A DNA stretch of 39,890 bases, from the NCBI GenBank assembly GCA_003427395.1, contig BFEA01000374.1:1321675-1361564 (forward strand), read 5' to 3'. The notes beneath the pieces are model-generated. The model saw only the letters and a program-made list of their open reading frames with translations, did not search any database and was not told the origin of the DNA. The translations under genes and the position numbers were made by a program. Shown one piece after another: positions 20,627 through 29,630 of the stretch. Source of the stretch: Chara braunii. Its lineage: Eukaryota > Streptophyta > Charophyceae > Charales > Characeae. Position 1 is the stretch's first letter. Every line of letters starts with the position of its first letter.

Positions 20627-21418
20627 TGGTTCAAAGAACAAAAATCTAAACCCATGAAGATCACCTCCCTGCAATGGCAGATTGCTCATCGCTGTCTACC
20701 AACAAACGATTGGCTGACTGATCGCACTAATTTAGAACAAAGAGGTCTGCTACTTCCATGGTGCCAAAGGTGTTTGAGTCTTTTCCCCTTCCACAAAAAG
20801 GCGGAGACTATTGAACACATCTTCATGCAATGCCCGATTGCCCAATTGCCCAATTCACATGGAGATGGTGGGACCACATATGGAGGAAAATGGAAGTGGA
20901 AATCCCCTGGCCGTGGTCCTGGCAAGCCATATTGGCTGGCCATTGGCCGCCGCTAGCAGCAGCCACGACCTTTGCANAAAACATGTACAAACTTGGAAGA
21001 AGAGCAGTGTTATGGGCACTTTGGTGGCAGAGATGCACCTTAACCATGGAAAAGGTGAGAGTAGAAGGGCCAGAAATCACAGAACAGATCCAACAGCAGG
21101 TGCAAGCGGAACTCACACAAAGATGGTTANACACAAAAGCACANCTAGACCGCTTTAGGCAAATCGGAGATGTCAGGAGACAAATTTCAGTCTTTTGCTC
21201 AGATTGGATAGGAGGGGAGAGAGAGGGATGGATAGCAAGAGTAGAATGGAGTGGAGATAGGGGAGAGGAACAGAGGGATTNGGAAGANATGAGAGATTAC
21301 CNTCNNTNTTTTANAGAATGGACTAACATAGAGCCCACATTCCCANTGCGCCCTCCCTCANACTTCCCAGACCCGTTCCCTCCCCATGCTCGTTCCCTGG
21401 CTGAGATTCTCTCCTGAT
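20627..21418 (+). pseudogene. LINE D ORF2: RT zinc-binding domain and C-terminus
   Basis: KITSLQWQIAHRCLPTNDWLTDRT, LPWCQRCLS and ETIEHIFMQCPIAQ form the zinc-binding reverse-transcriptase domain (zf-RVT) found at the end of plant LINE ORF2, with its Cys-x2-Cys and His/Cys pair. After a frameshift, the 20830-21417 frame gives a Trp-rich tail (FTWRWWDHIWRKM, LWALWWQRCTL) and a conserved end (RPPSxFPDPFPPHARSLAEILS) shared with LINE E (RPPSDFLDSFPPHPLALMEVFA). Several Ns near 21281-21361 hide residues. Confidence 0.88.
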
Positions 21419-21905
21419 TACTGCAACCCTTACTGCAACCCTCAGTCCAAACACCCATATATACAACAGCCAACACATGCAGAATTTGCAGAATTTATAA
21501 ACCCGGGAGGATCCACTGGTGCCCCCCAGTGACCCCTTCCAGTCAGATAATGGGACGCCGAGTTTCCAGCTAGCAGTTTGGCTCATCACGACACAGAAGA
21601 AGGGAGGAACTAGGAAGTAGTGATGTATCTGGCACCCAAGCAGGGTGAAGAGGTTCCCCCCTGCGCAGTCAATCCCCTAGAATCCAAGGTAATCAATGCT
21701 GGTAGGACCCTCTCAAACTATGATCTCATGTCCTTCATTTTGTCAGTCTGTATAAGGGATGCTGGACCCGCTTTCCAGCAGGTGAAGCTCCCCACCAATA
21801 GACGGAGCCCCTCCCCCGATGCTAGCGGTGTCTGCTCTTATCAGCACCACTAACACTGACGAGACGAGGGTTTCTTAAACAACAAAAAAAAAAAAAAAAA
21901 AAAAA
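21419..21905 (+). other. LINE D 3' UTR with conserved hairpin tail and poly(A)
   Basis: Non-coding. TGCTGGA (21760-21766) pairs with TCCAGCA (21774-21780) around a 7-base loop, followed by a block ending near CACTAACACT that recurs in LINE E (22970-23069). The tail ends in about 22 A residues (21884-21905). Shared 3' tails in LINEs are often what the encoded RT recognises; here that is only an inference. Confidence 0.75.
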
Positions 21906-23103
21906 AGATCGCTCATCGCTGCCTTCCAACGAATGCTTGGCTGATTGACCATACACACCTGGAACAAAAAGGAAAAACGCTCCCGTGGTGCCACCAATGC
22001 TTGTCTGCCTTCCCAAGGCAAAAAGGAAACGAAACCATTCAGCATATCTTTATGCTATGCCCGGTGGCCTTATTGACGTGGCGGTGATGGGACTGCATTT
22101 GGAGGAAAACGGTACCGGACACCCCCTTGGCCATGGTCTTGGCAAGCCATATTGACAGGACACTGCCCAACACTGGAAAGCGCTCCTACCTACACCTGCA
22201 ACCTGTACAGGTTGCATAGACAATTTGTCATATGGGCGCTCTGGTGGCAGCGCTGCCTCTTAGTCTTGGAGGGGGTTAAAATCGAGGGCCCCAAATTGAC
22301 AGGACAAATAAGGGAGCTGGTACAATTGGAGCTGAGGCGTAGATGGAGAGATCTTAAGCCACAGTTAGATATCTATCAGACAGAGCAGGATATTAAGAGG
22401 GCGATTACCGGTTTCCGTAGGGAGTGGGTAGCAGGGGACCGGGGCGGATAGATGGCTCGAATTGAGCGGACAGGGGATCAGGCCGCTATAACAGAACAAG
22501 AAATCCCGAGAGACTATAGACTTGTTTTCAATGATTGGACTCAAATTGATCCATCTTTCTCGATGAGACCCCCATCTGATTTCCTGGACTCGTTTCCCCC
22601 TCACCCCCTTGCCCTGATGGAAGTTTTTGCCTAACATTGGAGCATACAAGAATGAGATAAGCCTCCCTGGTGCCCCCCGGGCAGCGCTAATCAAATGGTC
22701 ACTTTTTCACAAGATACATCACCTGCTCAGTCGATCCCCTGGTAATCAGGGCAATCAATGCTGGCAGGCTGGTAGTTGGATAACGACGGCTGGGTAGGGG
22801 TAGTGGGGGATGGAGGAGCTTCTCAGCAGCAGGTATTTGGCGACTGGCACAGGGCGATGAGGCTCCCTCCCGTTTCTCAACAACCTGCACAGTCAATCCT
22901 CTGGATGCCAGAGTAATCAATGCTGGAAGGCTTTTCTCAACCTTTTTTCTTGGTATCTTGTGTATGGGACGCTGGACCCATTTTCCAGCAGGTGAAGCTC
23001 CCCACCAATAGATGGAGCCTCTCCCCGAGTGCTAGCGGTACCTGCTTTTATCAGTGCCACTAGCACTGCAGGGGGTGTTGTTAAAAAAGAAAAAAAGAAA
23101 AAA
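21906..23103 (+). mobile_element. LINE E, 3' portion (zinc-binding domain, 3' UTR, A-rich tail)
   Basis: Starting with the right copy of the 12-13-bp duplication (21906-21918), the sequence continues LINE E: IAHRCLPTNAWLIDHT, LPWCHQCLS, ETIQHIFMLCPVA, with TGA inside LTWR-WWD (about 22087-22089). Then comes the 22152-22451 frame (VIWALWWQRCLLVLEGVKIEGPKL) and the end segment 22452-22634 (RPPSDFLDSFPPHPLALMEVFA). The 3' UTR (22635-23070) repeats the block CAGTCAATCC...AATCAATGCTGG twice and has the hairpin tail at 22970-22989. It ends in an A-rich run near 23073-23103. Confidence 0.88.
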
Positions 23104-23343
23104 AAAAAAGTGCAGCCAAGCCCTGAGAATCATGTGCAGAGACCAACAGGGCCTACCTAAGTGAGCAACCCATAACTGCTGAAACACAGACCTGAATTCG
23201 AATCCAGACTATATATTCGGCCAGCTCCTTCTCCACTTCATACTCAACGCCTGCCTCGATTTGGCGGAGGGTCTACGCTAATTTGTTGCAAGGACCCTTC
23301 AGATTACCTGCAGGGGCCCTCTGATGTGTGTGAAAGGGGTCCT

Positions 23344-23344
<1 letters not shown>
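23104..23344. other. Intergenic stretch, no gene seen
   Basis: Only a B-box-like patch (GAATTCGAATCC, about 23195-23206), as in RNA polymerase III promoters of tRNA-derived SINEs, stands out. No good A box or clover-leaf accompanies it. Confidence 0.4.

Positions 23345-23402
<58 letters not shown>
23345..23402. repeat. (CT)29 microsatellite
   Basis: A perfect CT dinucleotide run of 58 bases, likely polymorphic. A-rich runs follow at about 23426-23455. Confidence 0.97.
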
Positions 23403-23405
<3 letters not shown>

Positions 23406-23538
23406 GTATACACACACGCATCCCTAAAAAAAAAAGAAAAAAAAAAGAAGAAAATTGAACTCTTCACTAATTTTTGCATGGCGCATCGTGGAAATGCGCC
23501 GCAAGCAGGGTTGTGGAGCCCTGGCCCCGGGGCCCCAG

Positions 23539-23588
23539 CGGGGGTGCAAGGGTGCGGGGGTGCGGGGGTGCAGGGGTGGGCACCCCTG
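23539..23588 (+). repeat. G-rich minisatellite with hairpin (G-quadruplex potential)
   Basis: Repeats of GGGGGTGC and variants give at least five runs of three to five G. They end in CAGGGGTG GG CACCCCTG, a perfect 8-bp stem (23571-23588). No coding role is seen. Confidence 0.7.
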
Positions 23589-23750
23589 ACCCCGGTTTCG
23601 GACCTCCCCCCAAAAACGAAAAAAGAAAAAAAGAAAAAAAAAAGTGGGGGTTGAGCAGCAAGAGCGCGCACCTTGAATCACTTAATTGAATTACAGCCAC
23701 CACTGGTGGGCCCAGGGTAGCCGCAGGTGCGGGGCCAGAGGCGGGCCAAC

Positions 23751-24153
23751 NNNNNNNNNNNNNNNNNNNNNNNNNNNNNNNNNNNNNNNNNNNNNNNNNN
23801 NNNNNNNNNNNNNNNNNNNNNNNNNNNNNNNNNNNNNNNNNNNNNNNNNNNNNNNNNNNNNNNNNNNNNNNNNNNNNNNNNNNNNNNNNNNNNNNNNNNN
23901 NNNNNNNNNNNNNNNNNNNNNNNNNNNNNNNNNNNNNNNNNNNNNNNNNNNNNNNNNNNNNNNNNNNNNNNNNNNNNNNNNNNNNNNNNNNNNNNNNNNN
24001 NNNNNNNNNNNNNNNNNNNNNNNNNNNNNNNNNNNNNNNNNNNNNNNNNNNNNNNNNNNNNNNNNNNNNNNNNNNNNNNNNNNNNNNNNNNNNNNNNNNN
24101 NNNNNNNNNNNNNNNNNNNNNNNNNNNNNNNNNNNNNNNNNNNNNNNNNNNNN
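23751..24153. other. Assembly gap (403 Ns)
   Basis: Run of N from 23751 to 24153. Open frames running through it are meaningless. Confidence 0.99.
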
Positions 24154-24732
24154 CCGGGGGTGTTTCCCCTAACCCGGATAGGGCCGCGGGGCTACCCACA
24201 TGACAACCCTCGCCGCAAGTATGACACAAACACACACACACACATGGGACATCATAGGGTTGAGAAGAGGTATGGACCGGGAAAAGTTTCACCCAAAAAA
24301 ACAAAGGGAGGATAGGTCGGGAAAGAAGACTTTCTTCGTTTCTTCTGGTACAGAGGAGGACTGGACGATAGGAAGGGAACATGTAATGGATGCTTTCACC
24401 AGACTGAGGTGGTGACTCACCTATGCATAGCAAAGATGTCCACATAGCATGTCAAAAGCAAAAGAAATACGTATGTAAATGTGAGAAAGAGATGGCACAC
24501 CAGACCCAATCAGATAACCAAGTAATACCAAGCTTCGACCCCACACTGGAGCTCTTAATCTGAATGTCAAACAACATCGAGCAGCATGCCACACACCAGT
24601 CTCACGATGATTTTCAATTGCTTAGTAAATGTGCAACAAGTAGAAAGCCTAAGGGCCAAAGAGACTAATATAAACTTGAAACTGGTAGTGTAGGAGGAGG
24701 GGGGGGGAGGAGGAAGGAGAACTGTCCCTCAC
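24154..24732. other. Probable intron or intergenic DNA beside the carrier exon
   Basis: There is no recognisable exon on either strand. It contains a short CA run (24226-24244) and a purine-rich stretch (about 24693-24720) that, on the minus strand, is a pyrimidine-rich part of the intron downstream of the carrier exon. Confidence 0.45.
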
Positions 24733-24845
24733 ATGTCAAAAACACAGAAGTTCAGTGCTATGTAGGGTGCAATTCCAAGTAGGGAGGGGCCCAGACCTCG
24801 ATAGAATGCCCCAATGCCCTCCTCACGCAGCATCAGTTCTAATGT
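24733..24845 (-). CDS. Single exon of a plastid ADP/ATP carrier-like mitochondrial-carrier-family protein
   Basis: The 113-base minus-strand segment translates to TLELMLREEGIGAFYRGLGP followed by SLLGIAPYIALNFCVFD. The EG-x4-FYRGL-GPSLL-IAPY-A pattern is the repeat motif of mitochondrial substrate carriers. The IAPYIALNFCVFD wording is closest, from memory, to thylakoid/plastid ADP-ATP carriers and their plant relatives, which exchange nucleotides across organelle membranes. The exon is framed by an acceptor (TTTCGCTGAGCAG, pyrimidine-rich) and a donor (AT then GTGAGG). No other exons of the gene are visible; the next upstream exon would lie to the right, where gypsy C sits. It is the only convincing host exon in this part of the window and shows no stop, so the gene may be functional. 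Confidence 0.72.
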
Positions 24846-25119
24846 CTGCTCAGCGAAAGTGGAAGAGGATCATTCAACCACAAACAGAATAAACAGAAGA
24901 AGTTAAACACATACAATATCTCAGAGTCACCGCCAAACTTGCAAAGAAACATAACTCAGAACAAACTTCAGGGGCGAAGTTATTTCAGGGGCACAGGAGC
25001 TGGCTAAGCACTCCATTTTCAACAACAAAGCAGTCTGTGGTCCAAGAGTTTTACATGATCAGCAATAAAGAACGAGAGTATTGCCCTCTCACGTGAACTG
25101 TAGCCACAGACAAGACAGC
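24846..25119 (-). other. Probable intron upstream of the carrier exon
   Basis: AT-balanced sequence with no conserved protein trace. It runs from the acceptor at 24846 to the left LTR of gypsy C at 25120. Confidence 0.5.
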
Positions 25120-26385
25120 TGCAAGGAATATGAGTGAAAACGTTATACAACAAGCCAAGTTGCAAAATCACACAGATGTCCAAGTAGTCATGTACCAAGC
25201 AGAGAGCATAAATGCGCCAAGATTCCATCCACATAAGAGCATTACAATGAACTCATGAGCCAATGTTCAAGCCCTCAGGCCACACCAACGCAGTATCCAA
25301 TGTCGCTTCTACTGTATGGTGCCCAGCGCTCTACCTACTCTACCCAGCCTAACCTACTACAGCCGCATTCATGCAACAGGCTCACTTCGACTTTGAAGAC
25401 CAATGTACATAAGGTCAACACCATAGCCGACCTCCCTCATGCACCAAGTACGTATCTCGTCTGCCCACATCACCCCCTGACTGCCCACACTCGCCTCCTT
25501 CCTGAAGACCACCGATCGCCCCTCACCCCCTTGCGCCCTGCAGCCCGGCTATGGCCGCTCGCACACCGCTGGCCTGCAGTGCCCCTCTCACCTCCCTAGC
25601 GCCCGTATGTGCCCCTGGCCACTAGCGCAGCAAGCAGTCACTCACGTAGCAGCGCAGCAACGTGTCCGCATGGCCTGCGTGGGCCAGAGTGCCCATCCCT
25701 GGCTGCTCTCCTTCCTATATGGAAGTGGCAGCCTCTGCTCGTCTGCGTGGGCCTGGCCGTGGAGGCTTCCAGTAGCTTCCGGTCGGGCCCCAGTACCTGC
25801 CCCCAGGCCAACTTGACAGTTGTGGGCCTGGGCCCTTTTTCAGTTGGGCACACTCAGAACATTCCAAGCTTCAGATGTTTNGGCCCCAGTACCTGCCCCC
25901 AGGCCAACTTGACAGTTGTGGGCCTGGGCCCTTTTTCAGTTGGGCACACTCAGAACATTCCAAGCTTCAGATGTTTGCTGCACTTGCACTGGACCACAGG
26001 ATAGGTACGACAACAATGCTGCTTGCTTGTTTGCCTGTGGCCACTCCGTGATGTATCTGCCTTTGAATGTGTGTGCCCTGGGCCGGNGACCACAGGATAG
26101 GTACGACAACAATGCTGCTTGCTTGTTTGCCTGTGGCCACTCCGTGATGTATCTGCCTTTGAATGTGTGTGCCCTGGGCCGGACCCAGGGTAGGCCTCAG
26201 ATTGCTCGTCAACCAACTGTCGTGCAGCAACTGCCTGAGTACCCACATATGGAAAATGTCAAATTTTGGCCTCTTGTGAATATTCAGGCCTGCCTTCACT
26301 TGGGGAGGGCACAGGGCTTGCTGAGGGCCTCTGCCCAGAACATGTGCATGTCTGATGAGGGGCCCGCGAGGGCTCATTCCTTGCA
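25120..26385 (-). repeat. 3' LTR of gypsy C (left)
   Basis: It begins TGCAAGGAAT and ends ATTCCTTGCA on the plus strand, a perfect 10-bp terminal inverted repeat. It matches 32861-33865. The apparent length of 1266 includes two artefactual 95-bp duplications around single Ns (25881, 26087). Without them it is about 1074 bp, and it keeps a block of about 85 bp (near 25365-25450) missing from the right LTR. Confidence 0.95.
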
Positions 26386-26398
26386 TTCCATCCCCCTT
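26386..26398 (-). promoter_or_regulatory. Polypurine tract of gypsy C
   Basis: AAGGGGGATGGAA on the minus strand directly adjoins the 3' LTR, the expected place for the plus-strand primer. Confidence 0.8.
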
Positions 26399-26467
26399 AG
26401 CTTTGAAAGTCCGCTGAGATGCTTCAAGCAGGTGCCTTCCCCTTCAGTCTTCGTTCGTACTCAGCCA

Positions 26468-26835
26468 CTATCTAAGGAGCTGTCTTAACAAGTTCCTCTC
26501 TTGTGAACCAACGATCTTCCTTGGGATCCGTATGATGCCTGAACCTAACCCGTGTTCCAGGATATCGTCGACGTCCACGTGACCATACATGGTTGGGGCC
26601 AGCATTGATCTCCTTGATGGGAACTGCTGTGTCTCAGTGAAAAGTGCAAGCTTTGAGACGTGAAACTCAGGGTAAGTGCGCAAGTGACCAGGGATTCTAA
26701 TCACGTACGAAGGACCGAAATACTGAGGCATTAGTTTCCTAGGGATGCCAGTTTCCTGTCCTAGCTCACTGGCCTTTACCCAGACACGTTCCCAAACCTG
26801 AAATGTGGACTGTCGTCGATGCTTATTCTATGAAG
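26468..26835 (-). pseudogene. Gypsy C integrase C-terminus and chromodomain-like tail
   Basis: A frame near 26830-26735 gives VWVKASELGQETGIPRKLMP, the post-core integrase domain. The 26731-26468 frame continues with QYFGPSYVIRIPGHLR, YPEFHVSKL, PSRRSM and a chromodomain-like VDDILEHGLGSG before breaking up. The architecture equals that of A, B and the 64-408 fragment. The tail is shortened by a frameshift. Confidence 0.82.
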
Positions 26836-27555
26836 CAATCATTGTTTCCTGAGATTTCTTGATGTGTTCGACAGCCGGCTGCAACAGCTTCTCATACTGG
26901 ACACCAAATTCTATGGTTCCAGGAGTTGCAGTGGATCAATTTTCAGGCAGGGGGAAGTCTAGAGCAGATCTAGGCTTCCACCCCAAATGGGGCTGATTCG
27001 GACTGGCACCGGTGGTGCTGTGTACAACATTGTTATTCAGACTGGCGATGACAGGTAATTTCTCATCCCAGTCATCCTGGCTGGGCTTATGTAATGCCTC
27101 AACAGATGCTGCATCACACGGTTCATCTGTTAAGCCTGCCCGTTGGCTTCGGGATGATTCCCTAAAGTCATCCGGAGTTGACTGCCCATTTGTTCAGCAG
27201 CCTTCTTCCACATCTCGCTGGTGAACTTGACATCCTTGTCATTAACAATCATTTTAGGTAGCCCAAAATCACACACCCAGTTATCCATAAACAACTTAAT
27301 GACGTGCTCAATCCTTGCTGTCTATGGCATGGCGATTAGTCTAGCGGACTTAGTGAACCTATCAACTATGACGAAGATGTGCCGCTTGCCACTCCTGCTG
27401 GTCACGACGGTGTCCACGACGTCCATGGAAACACTCTGTCCCGGACTAGAGGGAATGGGAAAGGGCTTGAGTAACCCAAACGGAGCTTGAGTTTGCGGCT
27501 TGTCCCGCTGACAGACTTGGCAAGTCGGTACGTACTTCTTTGCATCGTCAAGCAT
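26836..27555 (-). pseudogene. Gypsy C integrase core, broken
   Basis: The 27555-27322 frame carries the end of the zinc domain (VPTCQVCQRDK) and the core start (SVSMDVVDTVVTS, first Asp; IFVIVDRFTKSARLI). Further down, in another frame near 27290-27100, CDFGLPKMIVNDKDVKFTSEMW holds the second Asp. In the Glu motif (ANGQA, stop, QMN) the catalytic Glu position is TAA where GAA is expected. Several frameshifts lie between. It is catalytically dead as written. Confidence 0.82.
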
Positions 27556-27674
27556 GTTAGGCCACGAAAATCGTTGTACTAAGTTAGCAGAAGTCTTCTT
27601 GTAGCCAAAATCTCATGTTGCGCCGTGGCACTCTTCTAAAAATAAACTACACAAAATCTCTCCAAATGAGACAA

Positions 27675-27917
27675 CTAATTTCTTAAATCCTGCATTCTCA
27701 AGAAAGAGCAACCCATCACCATCACAAACTCATCAGATGTGGCCTTGTCTTGGGCCTCTAGTTTGTGCATGATGTCCACCGTGATAGGGTCTTCCTTGTA
27801 GGCTTCCACCAAGGATCGAGTTACATTGTCAGATAAGCCAAACTCGGTAATCAGCACACCTAGGTAGTCTACCCTACGTGACAGCGCAACGGCAACCTTG
27901 TTATACTCTCCTTTCAC
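27675..27917 (-). pseudogene. Gypsy C RNase H-integrase connection
   Basis: KGEYNKVAVALSRRVDYLG is the conserved connection end (family form NxxADALSR; here the usual Asp is Val). It is followed by a linker (LVEAYKEDPITVDIM) and the region leading to the integrase zinc domain. It is separated from RT-RNase H (ending 28058) by a frameshift or stop region. Confidence 0.75.
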
Positions 27918-28057
27918 ATAGTGTAGCTTGAAGTCATATTGATCTATGACTTCAATCCAGCGTCTGGGTGCATCAGAGAGAGCAGGTTGTGTCTTAATCC
28001 ACTTGAGTTCTGATGGTCAGTTCTCAGATAGAAGCACCTTCCCAACAGATAGTGTCT

Positions 28058-29095
28058 CTAGTGGACAAGTGCCTTATAGAGGGTATAAAGTTCCCTTTCG
28101 TAGGTGGACTTCGTCAATTTCTTTGATGGCATCTTCTTGCTCATGTACTCGATTGGCCTCAACTTCTTCCCTTCTTGTTGAGCCAAGACTGCGCCGATGC
28201 TATATTGGCTTGTGTCAGTGGTTACAACGAATGGCCTTTCAGGATCGGGGACCATGAGAATCTCATGATGTGTGAGGGCATACTTCAATCTCTTGAACGC
28301 AGCCTCACATGCGTCTGTCCGTTCCCATGGAGTGTCAATGCGCGCTAGATCCGTCAAGGGGGAGGCAATTGTACTATAATTCTTTACAAAATTGCGATGA
28401 TAACCACACATCCCCAAGAATGATCTGACCTCAGTCACAGACTGGGGCCGTGGCCAGTCTCGAATACTAGCTACCTTTGCATCTTCGGGCCTAATCCCTT
28501 CCGCGGACACTTCATGACTTACGTACAAGATTCTAGTACGATCGAACTCGCATTTCTTTAAGTTTATCTTATACTTGTGTTGTCGGAGGAAAGAAAGTAC
28601 TTTGTCTATATGATGAGCATGTTCCTCAACAAACTCACTAAAGATAAGAATGTTGTCGAGGTACACAACGATAAACTTATCTAAGTAGTAATAAAAGATC
28701 CTATTCATGGCGTGTTGGAATGTACCCGGCGCATTGCAAAGGCCGAAGGGCATCACCACAAACTCGTACAGACCGTACTTGGTATGAAATGCGGTTTTGT
28801 GTTGGTCTTCCGGTCTAATGGCAATCTGATGGTAGCCGGATTTTAGGTCTATCTTGGTGAAGTACTTACATCCCTGCACCCTATCCAATAGGTCGTCGAT
28901 GAGGGGTAGAGGCTCTGCGTTCTTAACGGTGATGGCATTGAGGCCTCTATAATCAATGCACATCCTTCGTGATCTCCCCTTCTTCGATACGAATAGAACG
29001 GGTGAGTCGAAGGGGTAGATGCTAGGTCGTATCCAACCCTTCTCTGTGAGCTCTTTCAGTTCCAGTTGAAGCTCGTCCAACTCGGTCGGAGCCAT
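28058..29095 (-). pseudogene. Gypsy C reverse transcriptase and RNase H, altered active site
   Basis: A 345-codon minus frame covers KGWIRPSIYPFDSPVLF, RMCIDYRGLNAITVKN, IDLKSGYHQIAIRPEDQ, MPFGLCNAPGTFQHAMNRIF and the catalytic box IVVYLDNILIFS. It continues through PxxAK region and FLGMCGYHRNFVKNYS to RNase H (FVVTTDTSQYSIGAVLAQQ, STYERELYTLYKALVH), where the Asp and Glu residues are present. The second RT catalytic Asp is Asn (GAC to AAC), the same change as in element A. The apparent ATG is internal, since RT sequence begins upstream at the protease. Confidence 0.9.
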
Positions 29096-29259
29096 CCTAT
29101 AGATTCACCCTTTAGGTATCTTGCTACCGGGGATGATCTCTATGGCATGGACAACCTCCCTGTCCCAGTCGAACTGGGGCTTGGCAACCTCTAGGTAGTA
29201 CATACCTAACGACACATCAAATGGCAAGTCGTCGCTAATCAGGAATGAAATCTTATGAT

Positions 29260-29610
29260 TAGTTCCCCTCCTCAAAAGGAGAAAGTGCAGACCACGTCCT
29301 TGACGTAGTCCTCCACCATCATGCGCGCTTTGTTGGCCAAAGTAGATGCTATCGGTCTACTAAGACACTGCACTTGGTCCTGTAGGCACAGTCTGTCAAC
29401 GCAGCCGCAAATTATAAAGTTTCACGTGGAGCCGATGTCTACGAAGGCACCACACTTGGGTCCACCTACACCAACTTCCACAACGAAGTGCTCCCCTCTA
29501 GGACCTCGACTTAATGCCACCCAGGACTCACGAGGGTCCCTTGCCAACCACTCACTTTGTAGGTCCTCTAAGGCCTCAGACACATCCAACGAACAGAGTA
29601 TCGTTGAGTC
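29260..29610 (-). pseudogene. Gypsy C aspartic protease remnant
   Basis: On the minus strand LQSEWLARDPRESWVALSRG, FVVEVGVGGPKCGAFVDIGS and T, stop, NFI mark the protease. DIG replaces the DSG/DTG triad. A TGA stands just after it where RNF would be expected (CGA to TGA). RLCLQDQVQCLSRP follows in the same frame. It is too short and altered to act. Confidence 0.72.
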
Positions 29611-29630
29611 AAGATGCGTCTGCGGGGTGA

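Larger units (their letters stand above)
8720..21905 (+). mobile_element. LINE D (L1-like, 5'-truncated), split by gypsy B
   Basis: LINE D starts abruptly inside the end of an endonuclease domain (8720) and ends in a 3' UTR and a poly(A) of about 22 bases (21884-21905). Without gypsy B and one 5-bp duplication it is about 4.3 kb: 8720-9846 plus 18721-21905. ORF2 order is endonuclease end, linker, RT, post-RT region, zinc-binding domain and C-terminal domain. The flanking 12-13-bp duplication shows insertion by target-primed reverse transcription into LINE E. Premature stops (TAG 9028-9030, TAG 9681-9683, TAG 19551-19553, TGA 20624-20626) and shifts make it inactive. Several isolated Ns between 20977 and 21361 lower sequence quality there. 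Confidence 0.92.

Noticed and set aside
23678-24445. Long open frames on both strands spanning 23.7-24.4 kb
   Set aside because: They run through 403 Ns; the apparent 255- and 209-codon proteins are mostly unknown residues.
25255-26488. Plus-strand open frames in the left LTR of gypsy C, including a 190-codon one
   Set aside because: They lie in LTR DNA, contain the artefactual 95-bp duplications, and are not maintained in the right LTR.
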